From contig JBDJPA010000011.1 of the NCBI GenBank assembly GCA_039654915.1, positions 2,356,001-2,420,000 of the forward strand: a DNA stretch of 64,000 bases. The letters run 5' to 3'. Made by a program: the position numbers and the translations under genes. The notes under the pieces were generated by a model. The model saw only the letters and a list, made by a program, of their open reading frames with translations, did not search any database and was not told where the DNA came from. Origin of the DNA: Aquilaria yunnanensis (Eukaryota; Streptophyta; Magnoliopsida; Malvales; Thymelaeaceae). Shown here in pieces: positions 24,752 to 36,802 of this stretch; positions within the stretch are counted from its first letter, which is position 1; every line of letters starts with the position of its first letter.

Positions 24752-27700
24752 TGTAATAACCCTAGAAATTAAGTAAAATAAAATCACCAAATTATCCTAA
24801 TTAATTAAATAAATAAAATAAAATAATAATAATAATAATAAAATATAAAATTAAGAATCTTGATTCTTAGATGATTCCTTTATTGGTTATTAAGTCAAAT
24901 TCCAAACCGGAAGCTCAAAGTCATTTTCTTTAGGCTAGGGGCATTTTTGTCATTTACAACTGAGCATCGGATGGAAAATCTGGGAGCACCATTGGATTCT
25001 TTTCGAAAAAATGAGTCAAGAGAAATTTACCTCATTCAATTCTGAATTCGTTTGCTTAGGTTTCCCAAAATTTAGCCAACGCGCGTGTGGGGTTTAAACC
25101 GGGTTCGTGCTACTGCTACATAGGATTATTTTTCCTTTTCTCCCTAACCCTAATTTCATTCTTATAAAACGCTCCAGCCGCAAAGCACCTACAGGATTTT
25201 TTTTTTGAACCTTTAGATTTAAAAAAAAAAAAAACTTGCCATTCGAGTTATCCTAATTAATTACCCGACCCTCATTACCATATTATTATATTATTACTTA
25301 TTTTCCCCTACGCTCCTAATTGCTGTGAAGCTTAATTCGCCACAGACCTTTTTAACATTTCATCTCTTCTCCGCATCAACCGCCGCCTAAGCCATAGGAA
25401 GAAAATTGGATTTTTCTGCAAGAAGATTGGCCACAATTCTTTCATCCCTTTGCGCCGATTGTTTGTCTCCACCTAGTGCTCCATCAAACTTGTGTAAGCC
25501 ATCTCTCCATGCTTTGATTCTCAGTTATTCAAAAATACTAGAATGTTAATTTAATTTCATATTTTACCTAGATTTATTAGATTGAAGAGAAACCCCACCG
25601 GGGACACAAAAACAATCCTACACATACCGGTGAACCAAAATTCATTTGTGCAAGTCTAAATTATTCTATATCCCTCTTTTAAATTTTTTTCCAGCACCTA
25701 AAGGTCTTATATCTTTGCTGTAAATATTTGGTAGATTATCATTAATCCAAGTTTTGGGTTTTTCCACTCGTTTCCGGTGCAATCTTGTCCATACTTGGTT
25801 CTCAGCCCGGTAAGCCACCGTAGCCTCTTTTAAAAATTATCTTGGCTGCCAATTTTTAATATTACAGCCCTAATAATTCTCTTTTCCTTGCTGTCCATGT
25901 TGTTATAAAGGCTTACAAAATCCTTACTTGAAGGTTTGGCGCTTTGTTGGACTCCCGGAGATCCCGAAAACACATCGGTAACCGAAATAAAATTTTTTTT
26001 CCTTCCAAGATCAATTTTTACAGCCATTAAATGAGCTTATAAGTTAGTGTATGGCTGCAATAATTTTTAGGATCAATATCAAGAAGGCTCCCGTCACGAT
26101 CCCGAATAGGCACAAGGCCACCGAAGGCACCCCGAGACCCTTTTTGCCCACTAGGTAAAATTTCGGTCTAAATGCCAAAAACATGAACCTTCCAAGTACC
26201 ATTTAGGAAAATTTCTAAATTTTAGCACATTTTCTAATTTTCTACCTTACTAACATTTTGTAGGACAGTCCTAGGAAGCCGCCCCTTTCGCTGTATTATT
26301 CCAAACTAGGCAAGGGGGAAGAGTGGGTTAATTCTCGTGGGCCCTCTTAGGCCCAAAATAAACTTCAACCCGAATAATAAATTCTAAATAAACAATTGGG
26401 CTAAATAAAATCTTTAAATGTGTGGGCAACATGGGTTAGGTAATTAATTAGTTTTCCTAGAATTTTATTTTACTTTATTTTATTTTATTTTAGTTCTCTT
26501 CCATTGAGATGTAATTTTGGTTGGTTGGTTGTATGGTTGTAATGATGTGATGTATGATGTATGTTTGGCGCTAGTATCATACTAGGACCGCTTATAACAA
26601 GAATTAAATATGTTAGGACCGCCTAAATAAACACCGCTAGTAGCATGTTTAGGGCCGGCGAGACAAACACCGCTAGTATCATGTTTAGGGCCGACAAGCT
26701 CATTAGCAACATGATGAGATTGGAAGGAATCGTTAGTGGCATGTTAGGGCTGTAATAAATTATTATAAGCCGATAGATAAAGGATTAGGAGTGTAAATAC
26801 TAAATGACCAATTTAGAAAAAAATTCACGAGAAATGAGATGAACATGTATCACAAATACACTTAAAAGATATCATTGATTGACATGACATCATGTAACAC
26901 TAAACTAAGATAACATGATAAAAGAAATAAGATGCACTAGAATCATAAGAGCTAAAATAAAATGAGCTACGGTCATGCATCAATTGATTGTTGCATATGA
27001 TTGATGTTTGTCATACACAAGATTGCATTAAGTAAAAGATTTGAAGACTAAGATAAAATACGAGGCATGCAAGGTTGGTGACGAACCATATCTACATGAC
27101 CTAACAAGCCGTAAATTTAGACGAAAGGTTCGGAACGGACGATTCGAACCCGAGAGGCATGTTAGGGTGATGGCGGACCGTCCCTAGTCATGACCCGATA
27201 TTGACACGGAGTATGGAGATATGATTTGTGCGCTGTCAGACCATAGCTGGCGAGGGACCATGCTTATGGCTGTTATCACGAGAGGCTCTACCTCGGCATA
27301 GGTATCCCGAGAGGCTCTGGCTTGGTGGCATCCCTAGTGGCACTGTCTAAGAGTTATCCCGAGAGTGGGTGATGTACACACTCACCACCCTAGGTTCGTC
27401 TGACGGCAATTAAGTATTGGATTAAGTGATCGATCAAGAAGATATTATTTAATCAGTAAAAAGAATTATGCATATGCATGGTAGTTCAAGCATGCTAGTA
27501 GGATTTTGATTTTGTTGTTATGATGTTGTATGGAATTGTTCTTTAAGTAAATTGCTACAGCTTAAAGTTTATTATTCGTTGTTGTTTGTTACGGGAATAT
27601 TAGGACCCACGTGATGGGCCTGATACTTCCCTCTTACTGAGCAAGTTGTGCTTATCCCTCCTCTTAACATGTTTTTCTAGGTGAGTACTATGAGGAGACA

Positions 27701-28048
27701 GAGTACACTGAACCATATAACGAGGCTCAAGGTGTGGAGCAGACTGAGTGAGAGTACGCTGTAGCCCCTCGAAAGTAGAACTGGCTGGGACTGGGTTTTA
27801 ACTTTGTGTTATTTGATTTCTAAAGAAACATATGGTTTGTTTAAATTGGCACCTTATCCGCATATTAGTTTTCCTGGGATTGTCACTTAACTACTCTGAT
27901 TTCGTTTAATACTCTTATTGTTTAGAAAATAATTTAAAATAAAATGTTTTACCTCACATTTCTTAAATTATTTTAATTAAATGCTTTATAATTCTGGGAA
28001 TTTAAGTTATCTTTTAAAATTAAGGTTTATAAAATTGGGGGCGTTACA
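24752..28048 (+). repeat. 5' LTR (3297 bp)
   Basis: It starts TGTAATAACCCTAG and ends GGGGGCGTTACA. Its U3-like part contains short internal repeats, such as ACACCGCTAGTA..CATGTTTAGGGCCG twice at 36-bp spacing (26631 and 26667) and GAGAGGCTCT twice near 27280-27315. It differs from the 3' LTR by only a handful of bases until its last ~130 bp, where differences become frequent. Confidence 0.95.
25163..25170 (+). promoter_or_regulatory. Candidate TATA box in the 5' LTR
   Basis: TATAAAAC lies about 410 bp into the LTR and is followed by a CT-rich, leader-like stretch (CATTTCATCTCTTCTCC at about 25360). It is preserved in the 3' LTR. If used, U3 would be short and the transcribed R-U5 leader nearly 2.9 kb long. 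Confidence 0.4.
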
Positions 28049-28051
28049 GTT

Positions 28052-28063
28052 TGGTATCAGAGC
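28052..28063 (+). other. Primer-binding site complementary to initiator tRNA-Met
   Basis: TGGTATCAGAGC lies three bases after the end of the 5' LTR. This is the standard plant Gypsy/Copia tRNA-iMet primer site, and the following CAG also suits the tRNA end. Confidence 0.93.
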
Positions 28064-28360
28064 CAGATTCGAGGAAGGCAGCGACCTCACTCAGTAAGTA
28101 TACTTCTTGTTTGTTTGCTAAGTTAGAGACCTTGGATAGGTTTCGAAAAGTTTCCATAATTGAGCATAATATATTAGCAAGTTTATAAACAAAAGTTAAC
28201 AACTTGGCTTTCAATAAGGGGACTCGTAAAATAATATACCAATTAATTTAACGTCTAAAAAGATATAGGAGTTACCTAGAGCCTCACCTAGTGTTATAAG
28301 TTAAAAGTTACTCCCAAAGTTGTTTAACTATGTTGGACTAAACCTTTTCCTTTTTAGGTC

Positions 28361-31300
28361 ATGGATCCACATGAGTACCCTGCCTTGGGTCTTGGACGAG
28401 GCACACAGGATGAGCCACCAACTCGTGGTCGAGGACGACCCCCACGAGGTCGAGGTCAGAATGCTCAAGTGCCTGGACAGGACATGCTGAATCATGGGCA
28501 ACAAGCCCAGAATCTTGGTCAGCAGGCCAATGATGATCCATTGCGTCAGACAGTTATTGCCTTAGGCCAGTACTTTCAGAATTTGAATGAGCGGGAGCAG
28601 CAGCCTCATGCCCCAGCCAGAAGTCAACATAGGGCCGACCTACTTGAGCGGTTCAAGAGGCTAACTGGTGAGTATACTGGTGGGGTTAACCCTACCAAAA
28701 CTGAGGAGTGGATCAGGGCTTTGGAGAGGACACTTACAGCTTTGAGAATTCCAGAAGAGGACAAGGTGGACTTAGCTACCTTTAGCTTGGTTGAGGAGGC
28801 CCAAACATAGTGGGAGGCCACTCGACCAGGGGTTCCGAGAACTGAGGGTGGATATATCACTTGGGAGACATTCGTGCATACTTTCTATGGACGATACTTC
28901 TCTGAGGCCATGAGGGACAGAAAAGAGCAGGAGTTTCTTGCACTGGTACAGGGGAGCATGACAGTAGATCAGTACACAGCTAGATTTAATGCCTTGGCCC
29001 GCTATGCTGAGCACATTGTGGCACATGAACCAAGGAAAATCAAGAGGTATGTTAATGGTTTGCGTGATGAGCTGGCAGATAGGCTGATTATGCAAGAGAT
29101 TGATACCTTTGAGAAGGCAGTATCCTTAGCTCAACGGGGTGAGGCAAGGATACGAGATAAGCAACTATCTGGACCGCTTGACATGAGTCGGAGTCGTATG
29201 CCATCACGACCTACACATGCAGGCAGTTCCCGTCCTATACCACAACCGATGCCTGCACAGGGGCGAGGACATTTTGGCAGAGGTCAGCCAATCGATAGCA
29301 GAGCTACCCGACTACAGCTTAATGGGACAGGAGGGCCTACAGTGCGACCGGTTTTTCAGGGCCAGGGAGGGCCTAGGTGTCAGACTTGTCATTTCTTTCA
29401 CCCAATTGGAGGGCGGTGTGTGACCTGTTTCTATTGCCAGGAGATAGGGCATCTATCCAGGCAATGTCCTAAGAGGGATGCTCCACTAGCAGCACACGTT
29501 CCGCCAGCAGCACCGGCAGGACCACCAACAAAGAAACCTCGTGTGGCAGGACGTGTCTACGCAGTGACAGCCGAGGAGGCAGAGGATGCTCCAGGTGTGG
29601 TGCAAGGTACTCTTTCTATTTCTGGGTTCCCTGCTAGAGTTCTTATAGACTCGGGGTCCACACATTCTTTCATATCTCCTAGATTAGCAAATCAGTTAGG
29701 CATGCCTACTAAAGAGCTTCCTTTCATACTAGTGGTTTCTACACCATCAGACACTAGTATGAGTTCTACTCGTGTACTTCAATCTTGCTCGATTTCTGTT
29801 GGAGGACGCAATTTAGACTCTGACCTCTTTGTGCTTGGGATATCTGAATTTGATTGTATTTTGGGCATGGATTGGCTACATCGCCACCATGCTAAAGTGG
29901 ATTGCTATCAGAAGCTAGTTACCTTCTCCTTACCTGATGGGTCAGAAGTGCAATTTGTTGGGGATAAAAAGAGCTTCACTCCAATCTTAATTTCTAGCTT
30001 ACAAGCTAATAGATATCTCCGTCAAGGTGGTGTTGGCTATTTGGCTTATGTGCAGACAGAGTCAGAGAAGCCTGAATCAGTAGCTGGTATTCCCATTATG
30101 GAAGAATTTCCAGAAGTGTTTCCAGAGGAGTTACCTGGAATGCCACCTAGCCGGGATGTTGACTTCACCATTGATTTATTGCCAGGAACGGCTCCTATCT
30201 CTCAAGCACCTTATCGAATGGCTCCCTCAGAAATGGCGGAACTAAAAAGTCAATTATAGGAGCTTCTCGAAAAGGGGTTCATACGTCCAAGTACCTCACC
30301 TTGGGGTGCTCCTTTTTTATTCGTGAAGAAGAAGGATGGTAGCTTGAGGATGTGCATCGATTATCGACAGCTGAATTTGGTGACGATAAAGAATAGGTAC
30401 CCTTTACCTCGGATTGATGACCTGTTTGATCAGCTAAGGGGGTCATCAGTGTTCTCCAAGATTGATTTGAGGTCTGGGTACTATCAACTGAAAATCAAAG
30501 AGGGAGATGTGTCAAAGACAGCATTCAGGACTCGTTATGGGCATTATGAGTTTTTAGTTATGCCTTTTGGGTTAACAAATGCACCCGCAGCTTTCATGGG
30601 CCTAATGAATAGGGTGTTCCAACCATACCTAGATCAGTTTGTCATTGTTTTCATAGATGATATTCTGATCTACTCACCAGATGCTGAAAGCCATAGAGAA
30701 CATTTGAGGATTGCACTTCAGACGTTGAAAGAGCATAAGCTGTATGCAAAGCTGAGCAAGTGCGAGTTTTGGTTGGACAGTGTCACCTTTTTAGGCCATG
30801 TGGTAACTAAGGAAGGAATTTTAGTGGATCCTAGTAAGGTTGAAGCTGTGGTGAACTGGCAACAACCGAAGACCGTGTCTGAGATTTGGAGTTTCTTGGG
30901 CTTGGCGGGGTATTATAGACATTTTTTGGAAGGTTATTCAAAGCTGGCACGCCCTTTGACCCAACTGACTAAGAAGGATCAACCATTCTAGTGGACCGAG
31001 CAGTGCGAAAATAATTTTCAGGAGTTAAAGAAGCGGTTAGTCTCTGCACCTGTTCTTACTCTTCCTGATGGGCGGAGTCGTTTTGCAGTTTATACAGATG
31101 CATCACATCAGGGGCTTGGCTGTGTATTGATGCAGGCGGGAAAGGTGATTGTTTATGGGTCTAGGCAGTTGAAGCCTCATGAGCTTAATTACCCAACTCA
31201 TGATTTGGAGTTAGCAGCTGTCATACATGCGTTAAAGCTTTGGAGACATTATTTATATGGAGAAGAGTTTGAGGTCTTCACTGATCACAAAAGCCTACAG

Positions 31301-32968
31301 TATCTATTGTCACAGAGGGAACTCAATAATCGACAGCGTCGTTGGGTTGAATATCTCTCCGATTATAATTGCATTATTCAGTATCACCCAGGTAAAGCCA
31401 ACCTAGTGGCTGATGCTTTGAGTAGAAAAACGGGTGCTAAACTGAATGCTATGGTGGTTTCTGAGTGGAAACTACTAGAGGAGTTTAGTCATATGAGCTT
31501 AGGTGTTCAAGTGAAGGGACCCCAGGTTCTCATGGCCAGTTTGTATATGGAGCCTACACTTGTGGCAAGGGTCAAGGAGGCGCAAAAGGAGGATCCACAA
31601 TGCCGAGAATGGTCAGTTCTATGTCAAAAAGGATTCAGTGTGGATGTGGATGGTACCCTAAAATTTCAAAATAGAATTGTTGTTCCTCAAGGTAGTGAGG
31701 TGAAGTATGATGTTTTATCGGCGGCACATGCATCTCGATTGACCATCCACCCGGGGGGCACCAAGATGTACCATGATTTGAAGAAAAGCTTTTGGTGGAG
31801 TGGCATGAAGAAGGATATTGCAGAGTTTGTATCTTGATGTCTGACTTGTCAGAAGGTCAAAGTAGAACACCAGAGACCTGGAGGGCTGCTACAGCCATTA
31901 GAGATTCCTCAATGGAAGTGGGATGACATTGCAATGGATTTCATAGTTGGGCTACCTGCCACTCGTCGTCGACATGATGCAATATGGGTTATAGTCGATC
32001 GGTTAACCAAGTCAGCCCACTTTTTGGCAATCCAAAAGACTTGGCCTGTAGCTAGATTAGCTGAATTATACATATCTGAGATAGTTCGTCTTCATGGAGT
32101 ACCGAGGAGCATTGTTTCTGATAGGGATCTACGATTCACATCACAGTTTTGGCAGGCTTTACAAGAACAGTTGTGCACTGTGACATTAATGAGCACCGCT
32201 TATCATCCACAGACAGATGGGCAGTCGGAGAGGACTATACAAACTATTGAGGATATGCTTAGAGCTTGTGCACTGGATTACAAGAACTCCTGGGATAATG
32301 ACCTGCCACTAGTGGAGTTTGCTTATAATAATAGCTATCACTCCAGCATTCAGATGGCCCCATATGAGGCTTTGTATGGACGTAGTTGTCGTACTCCGGT
32401 GTGTTGGGAAGAAATGGGCGACAGGCCTTTATTAGGACTAGATTTGGTACAACAAACTTCAGATAAGGTGAAAATAATCAAACAACGATTGGTAGCGGCT
32501 CAAGATAGGCAGCGGAGTTATGCAAACCAGAGGCGCCGTCCCTTGGAGTTTTCTGTTCGTGATCATGTGTTCCTAAAGGTGTCACCGACCAAGCGAGTTC
32601 AACGCTTTGGAGTGAGAGGAAAGTTAGCCCCGCGCTTTGTTGGACCTTTTGAAGTTTTAGAACGGGTTGGAGAGGTGGCTTATAGAGTAGCCTTACCACC
32701 TAACTTGGCTAGAATTCATAACGTGTTCCATGTGAGTAATATTCGAAAGTATCAGCCAGATCCAGCACATGTTATTCCGTGGGAGTCGTTGCAGTTACGC
32801 GAGGATTTGACTTACGTCGAGGAGCCTTTGGCCATTGTGGATCGTAGAGAAAAGGTTCTGCGCAGCAAAGTCATTCAACTGGTAAAGGTCATTTGGAATA
32901 ATCATGGAGAGCAAGAAGCAACCTGGGAAGTTGAGGATGAACTTCGAAAGAAGTATCCACAGCTTTAA
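28361..32968 (+). pseudogene. Gag-Pol polyprotein of the Tekay element, interrupted by four stop codons
   Basis: One reading frame of 1536 codons runs from ATG 28361 to TAA 32966-32968 without any frameshift. It is broken at TAG 28808, TAG 30257, TAG 30989 and TGA 31835. Landmarks by residue: gag core 90-280; zinc knuckle CFYCQEIGHLSRQC about 356-369; aspartic protease LIDSG about 428-432; reverse transcriptase with FIDDI about 764-768 and the conserved [14 protein letters not shown]; RNase H (TDASHQGLG) near 912; integrase zinc region with the fourth stop between its His and Cys pairs; the catalytic triad with DFIVGLP, SDRDLRF and [10 protein letters not shown]; and a C-terminal chromodomain-like end ([18 protein letters not shown]). 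Each stop is one transition from the residue expected by family conservation (Trp, Gln, Trp and Arg). Gag and Pol are in one frame, as in chromoviruses. Confidence 0.93.
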
Positions 32969-33010
32969 GGTACCTTTCAACACCCTCTTTCAAATTTGGG
33001 GACAAATTTC

Positions 33011-33024
33011 TTTTAAGGGGAGGA
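33011..33024 (+). other. Polypurine tract
   Basis: A purine-rich run TTTTAAGGGGAGGA sits immediately upstream of the 3' LTR start (33028), the expected site for plus-strand priming. It is followed by TGC before the LTR TG. Confidence 0.85.
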
Positions 33025-33027
33025 TGC

Positions 33028-36000
33028 TGTAATAACCCTAGAAATTAAGTAAAATAAAATCACCAAATTATCCTAATTAATTAAATAAATAAAATAATAA
33101 AATAATAATAATAATAAAATATAAAATTAAGAATCTTGATTCTTAGATGATTCCTTTATTGGTTATTAAGTCAAATTCCAAACCGGAAGCTCAAAGTCAT
33201 TTTCTTTAGGCTAGGGGCATTTTTGTCATTTACAACTGAGCATCGGATGGAAAATCTGGGAGCACCATTGGATTCTTTTCGAAAAAATGAGTCAAGAGAA
33301 ATTTACCTCATTCAATTCTGAATTCGTTTGCTTAGGTTTCCCAAAATTTAGCCAACGCGAGTGTGGGGTTTAAACCGGGTTCGTGCTACTGCTACATAGG
33401 ATTATTTTTCCTTTTCTCCCTAACCCTAATTTCATTCTTATAAAACGCTCCAGCCGCAAAGCACCTACAGGATTTTTTTTTTTGAACCATTAGATTTAAA
33501 AAAAAAAAAACTTGCCATTCGAGTTATCCTAATTAATTACCCGACCCTCATTACCATATTATTATATTATTACTTATTTTCCCCTACGCTCCTAATTGCT
33601 GTGAAGCTTAATTCGCCACAGACCTTTTTAACATTTCATCTCTTCTCCGCATCAACCGCCGCCTAAGCCATAGGAAGAAAATTGGATTTTTCTGCAAGAA
33701 GATTGGCCACAATTCTTTCATCCCTTTGCGCCGATTGTTTGTCTCCACCTAGTGCTCCATCAAACTTGTGTAAGCCATCTCTCCATGCTTTGATTCTCGG
33801 TTATTCAAAAATACTAGAATGTTAATTTAATTTCATATTTTACCTAGATTTATTAGATTGAAGAGAAACCCCACCGGGGACACAAAAACAATCCTACACA
33901 TACCGGTGAACCAAAATTCATTTGTGCAAGTCTAAATTATTCTATATCCCTCTTTTAAATTTTTTTCCAGCACCTAAAGGTCTTATATCTTTGCTGTAAA
34001 TATTTGGTAGATTATCATTAATCCAAGTTTTGGGTTTTTCCACTCGTTTCCGGTGCAATCTTGTCCATACTTGGTTCTCAGCCCGGTAAGCCACCGTAGC
34101 CTCTTTTAAAAATTATCTTGGCTGCCAATTTTTAATATTACAGCCCTAATAATTCTCTTTTCCTTGCTGTCCATGTTGTTATAAAGGCTTACAAAATCCT
34201 TACTTGAAGGTTTGGCGCTTTGTTGGACTCCCGAAGATCCCGAAAACACATCGGTAACCGAAATAAAATTTTTTTTCCTTCCAAGATCAATTTTTACAGC
34301 CATTAAATGAGCTTATAAGTTAGTGTATGGCTGCAGTAATTTTTAGGATCAATATCAAGAAGGCTCCCGTCACGATCCCGAATAGGCACAAGGCCACCGA
34401 AGGCACCCCGAGACCCTTTTTGCCCACTAGGTAAAATTTCGGTCTAAATGCCAAAAACATGAACCTTCCAAGTACCATTTAGGAAAATTTCTAAATTTTA
34501 GCACATTTTCTAATTTTCTACCTTACTAACATTTTGTAGGACAGTCCTAGGAAGCCGCCCCTTTCGCTGTATTATTCCAAACTAGGCAAGGGGGAAGAGT
34601 GGGTTAATTCTCGTGGGCCCTCTTAGGCCCAAAATAAACTTCAACCCGAATAATAAATTCTAAATAAACAATTGGGCTAAATAAAATCTTTAAATGTGTG
34701 GGCAACATGGGTTAGGTAATTAATTAGTTTTCCTAGAATTTTATTTTACTTTATTTTATTTTATTTTAGTTCTCTTCCATTGAGATGTAATTTTGGTTGG
34801 TTGGTTGTATGGTTGTAATGATGTGATGTATGATGTATGTTTGGCGCTAGTATCATACTAGGACCGCTTATAACAAGAATTAAATATGTTAGGACCGCCT
34901 AAATAAACACCGCTAGTAGCATGTTTAGGGCCGGCGAGACAAACACCGCTAGTATCATGTTTAGGGCCGACAAGCTCATTAGCAACATGATGAGATTGGA
35001 AGGAATCGTTAGTGGCATGTTAGGGCTGTAATAAATTATTATAAGCCGATAGATAAAGGATTAGGAGTGTAAATACTAAATGACCAATTTAGAAAAAAAT
35101 TCACGAGAAATGAGATGAACATGTATCACAAATACACTTAAAAGATATCATTGATTGACATGACATCATGTAACACTAAACTAAGATAACATGATAAAAG
35201 AAATAAGATGCACTAGAATCATAAGAGCTAAAATAAAATGAGCTACGGTCATGCATCAATTGATTGTTGCATATGATTGATGTTTGTCATACACAAGATT
35301 GCATTAAGTAAAAGATTTGAAGACTAAGATAAAATACGAGGCATGCAAGGTTGGTGACGAACCATATCTACATGACCTAACAAGCCGTAAATTTAGACGA
35401 AAGGTTCGGAACGGACGATTCGAACCCGAGAGGCATGTTAGGGTGATGGCGGACCGTCCCTAGTCATGACCCGATATTGACACGGAGTATGGAGATATGA
35501 TTTGTGCGCTGTCAGACCATAGCTGGCGAGGGACCATGCTTATGGCTGTTATCACGAGAGGCTCTACCTCGGCATAGGTATCCCGAGAGGCTCTGGCTTG
35601 GTGGCATCCCTAGTGGCACTGTCTAAGAGTTATCCCGAGAGTGGGTGATGTACACACTCACCACCCTAGGTTCGTCTGACGGCAATTAAGTATTGGATTA
35701 AGTGATCGATCAAGAAGATATTATTTAATCAGTAAAAAGAATTATGCATATGCATGGTAGTTCAAGCATGCTAGTAGGATTTTGATTTTGTTGTTATGAT
35801 GTTGTATGGAATTGTTCTTTAAGTAAATTGCTACAGCTTAAAGTTTATTATTCGTTGTTGTTTGTTACGGGAATATTAGGACCCACGTGATGGGCCTGAT
35901 ACTTCCCTCTTACTGAGCAAGTTGTGCTTATCCCTCCTCTTAACATGTTTTTCTAGGTGAGTACTATGAGGAGACAGAGTACACTGAACCATATAACGAG

Positions 36001-36323
36001 GCTCAAGGTGTGGAGCAGACTGAGTGAGAGTACGCTGTAGCCCCTCGAAAGTAGAACTGGCTGGGACTGGGTTTTAACTTTGTGTTATTTGATTTCTAAA
36101 GAAACATATGGTTTGTTTAAATTGGCACCTTATCCGCATATTAGTTTTCCTGGGATTGTCACTTAACTACTCTGATTTCGTTTAATACTCTTATTGTTTG
36201 GAATATAATTTAAAATAAAATATTTTACCTCATATTTCTTAAATCATTTTATTTTATTATTAATAAATCTGGGCATTTTTGATATTTTTCTAAATTAAGA
36301 TTTATAAAATTGGGGGCGTTACA
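33028..36323 (+). repeat. 3' LTR (3296 bp)
   Basis: It starts TGTAATAACCCTAG and ends GGGGGCGTTACA. By eye there are fewer than ten differences from the 5' LTR over the first ~3.16 kb (for example 25090, 25519, 25951 and 26052 in the 5' copy), including one rearranged AAT run. About twenty or more differences fall in the last ~130 bp (36195-36300). Confidence 0.95.
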
Positions 36324-36802
36324 ACAGTTACTAAGAATATAGCATTGAATTACATTGGAGTCAAATGTCTTTAAACCTTGAGAAGATGCCAAAGGAATGA
36401 AGTTACTAATGAACCGAATCAGTATGAAAAATAATAAAGTAGATGAAGCCAATATATAAAAAAAGAAAAAAGATGAAGGGCAAGTGATGCAATTTGTATA
36501 CTTGCTCTAAAAACTCAACTTCTTGTGTTTATCCCCATTAACTCCAAATTCCATTTTAACTCCAAATTTCATTTTAATGATGAAGGAGAAAGCTTATTTG
36601 AATGATTTTAAACTAAGAATACATTTTGAACAAACTAAAAGAAATAATGAAGGATATTATAATTTTTCCATCAACATTTCTAAAGTAATGGCTTAACTCG
36701 CATAGTTTCTCAAAGTTTAAGAACTAATATTCACTGAGTACTGAGTTGTGGATCAACTCGCGTGAGTTGGGTAAGTTCAAGAGTTAAATGCATAGTTTGG
36801 CC

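Larger units (their letters stand above)
24752..36323 (+). mobile_element. Full-length Ty3/Gypsy chromovirus LTR retrotransposon, Tekay/Del clade
   Basis: It is bounded by 5-bp target duplications ACAGT (24747-24751 and 36324-36328). Each LTR begins TGTAATAACC and ends GCGTTACA. Internal order is primer-binding site, gag, protease, reverse transcriptase, RNase H, integrase, chromodomain and polypurine tract, which is Gypsy order. The chromodomain, the RT sequence and the very long LTRs (3297 and 3296 bp) fit the Tekay/Del lineage. The internal frame carries four stop codons, so this copy cannot make its own polyprotein. It is nested inside a Mutator-like element. Confidence 0.95.
24126..36802. 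mobile_element. Mutator-like non-autonomous element split by a nested retrotransposon
   Basis: The left terminus GGCTAAACTAT (24126) is the inverse of the right terminus ATAGTTTGGCC (ending 36802), with one mismatch. Similarity continues inward for over 200 bp: CTGAACTTACCCAACTCA, CATGTTGATGGAAAAATT and TTTAGTTTAAAATCATT on the left all recur inverted at 36590-36790. Flanking 9-bp direct repeats are TAAGATTAG (24117-24125) and TAAAATTAG (36803-36811), with one mismatch. A 9-bp duplication and long inverted repeats fit Mutator-like elements. Removing the inserted LTR retrotransposon leaves about 1.1 kb of non-coding sequence, so this is a defective or Pack-type element without transposase. Confidence 0.7.

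Noticed and set aside
25830..26027. 65-codon - strand frame present in both Tekay LTRs (also 34106-34303)
   Set aside because: The duplication is simply due to the LTRs being copies of one another; no coding signal.
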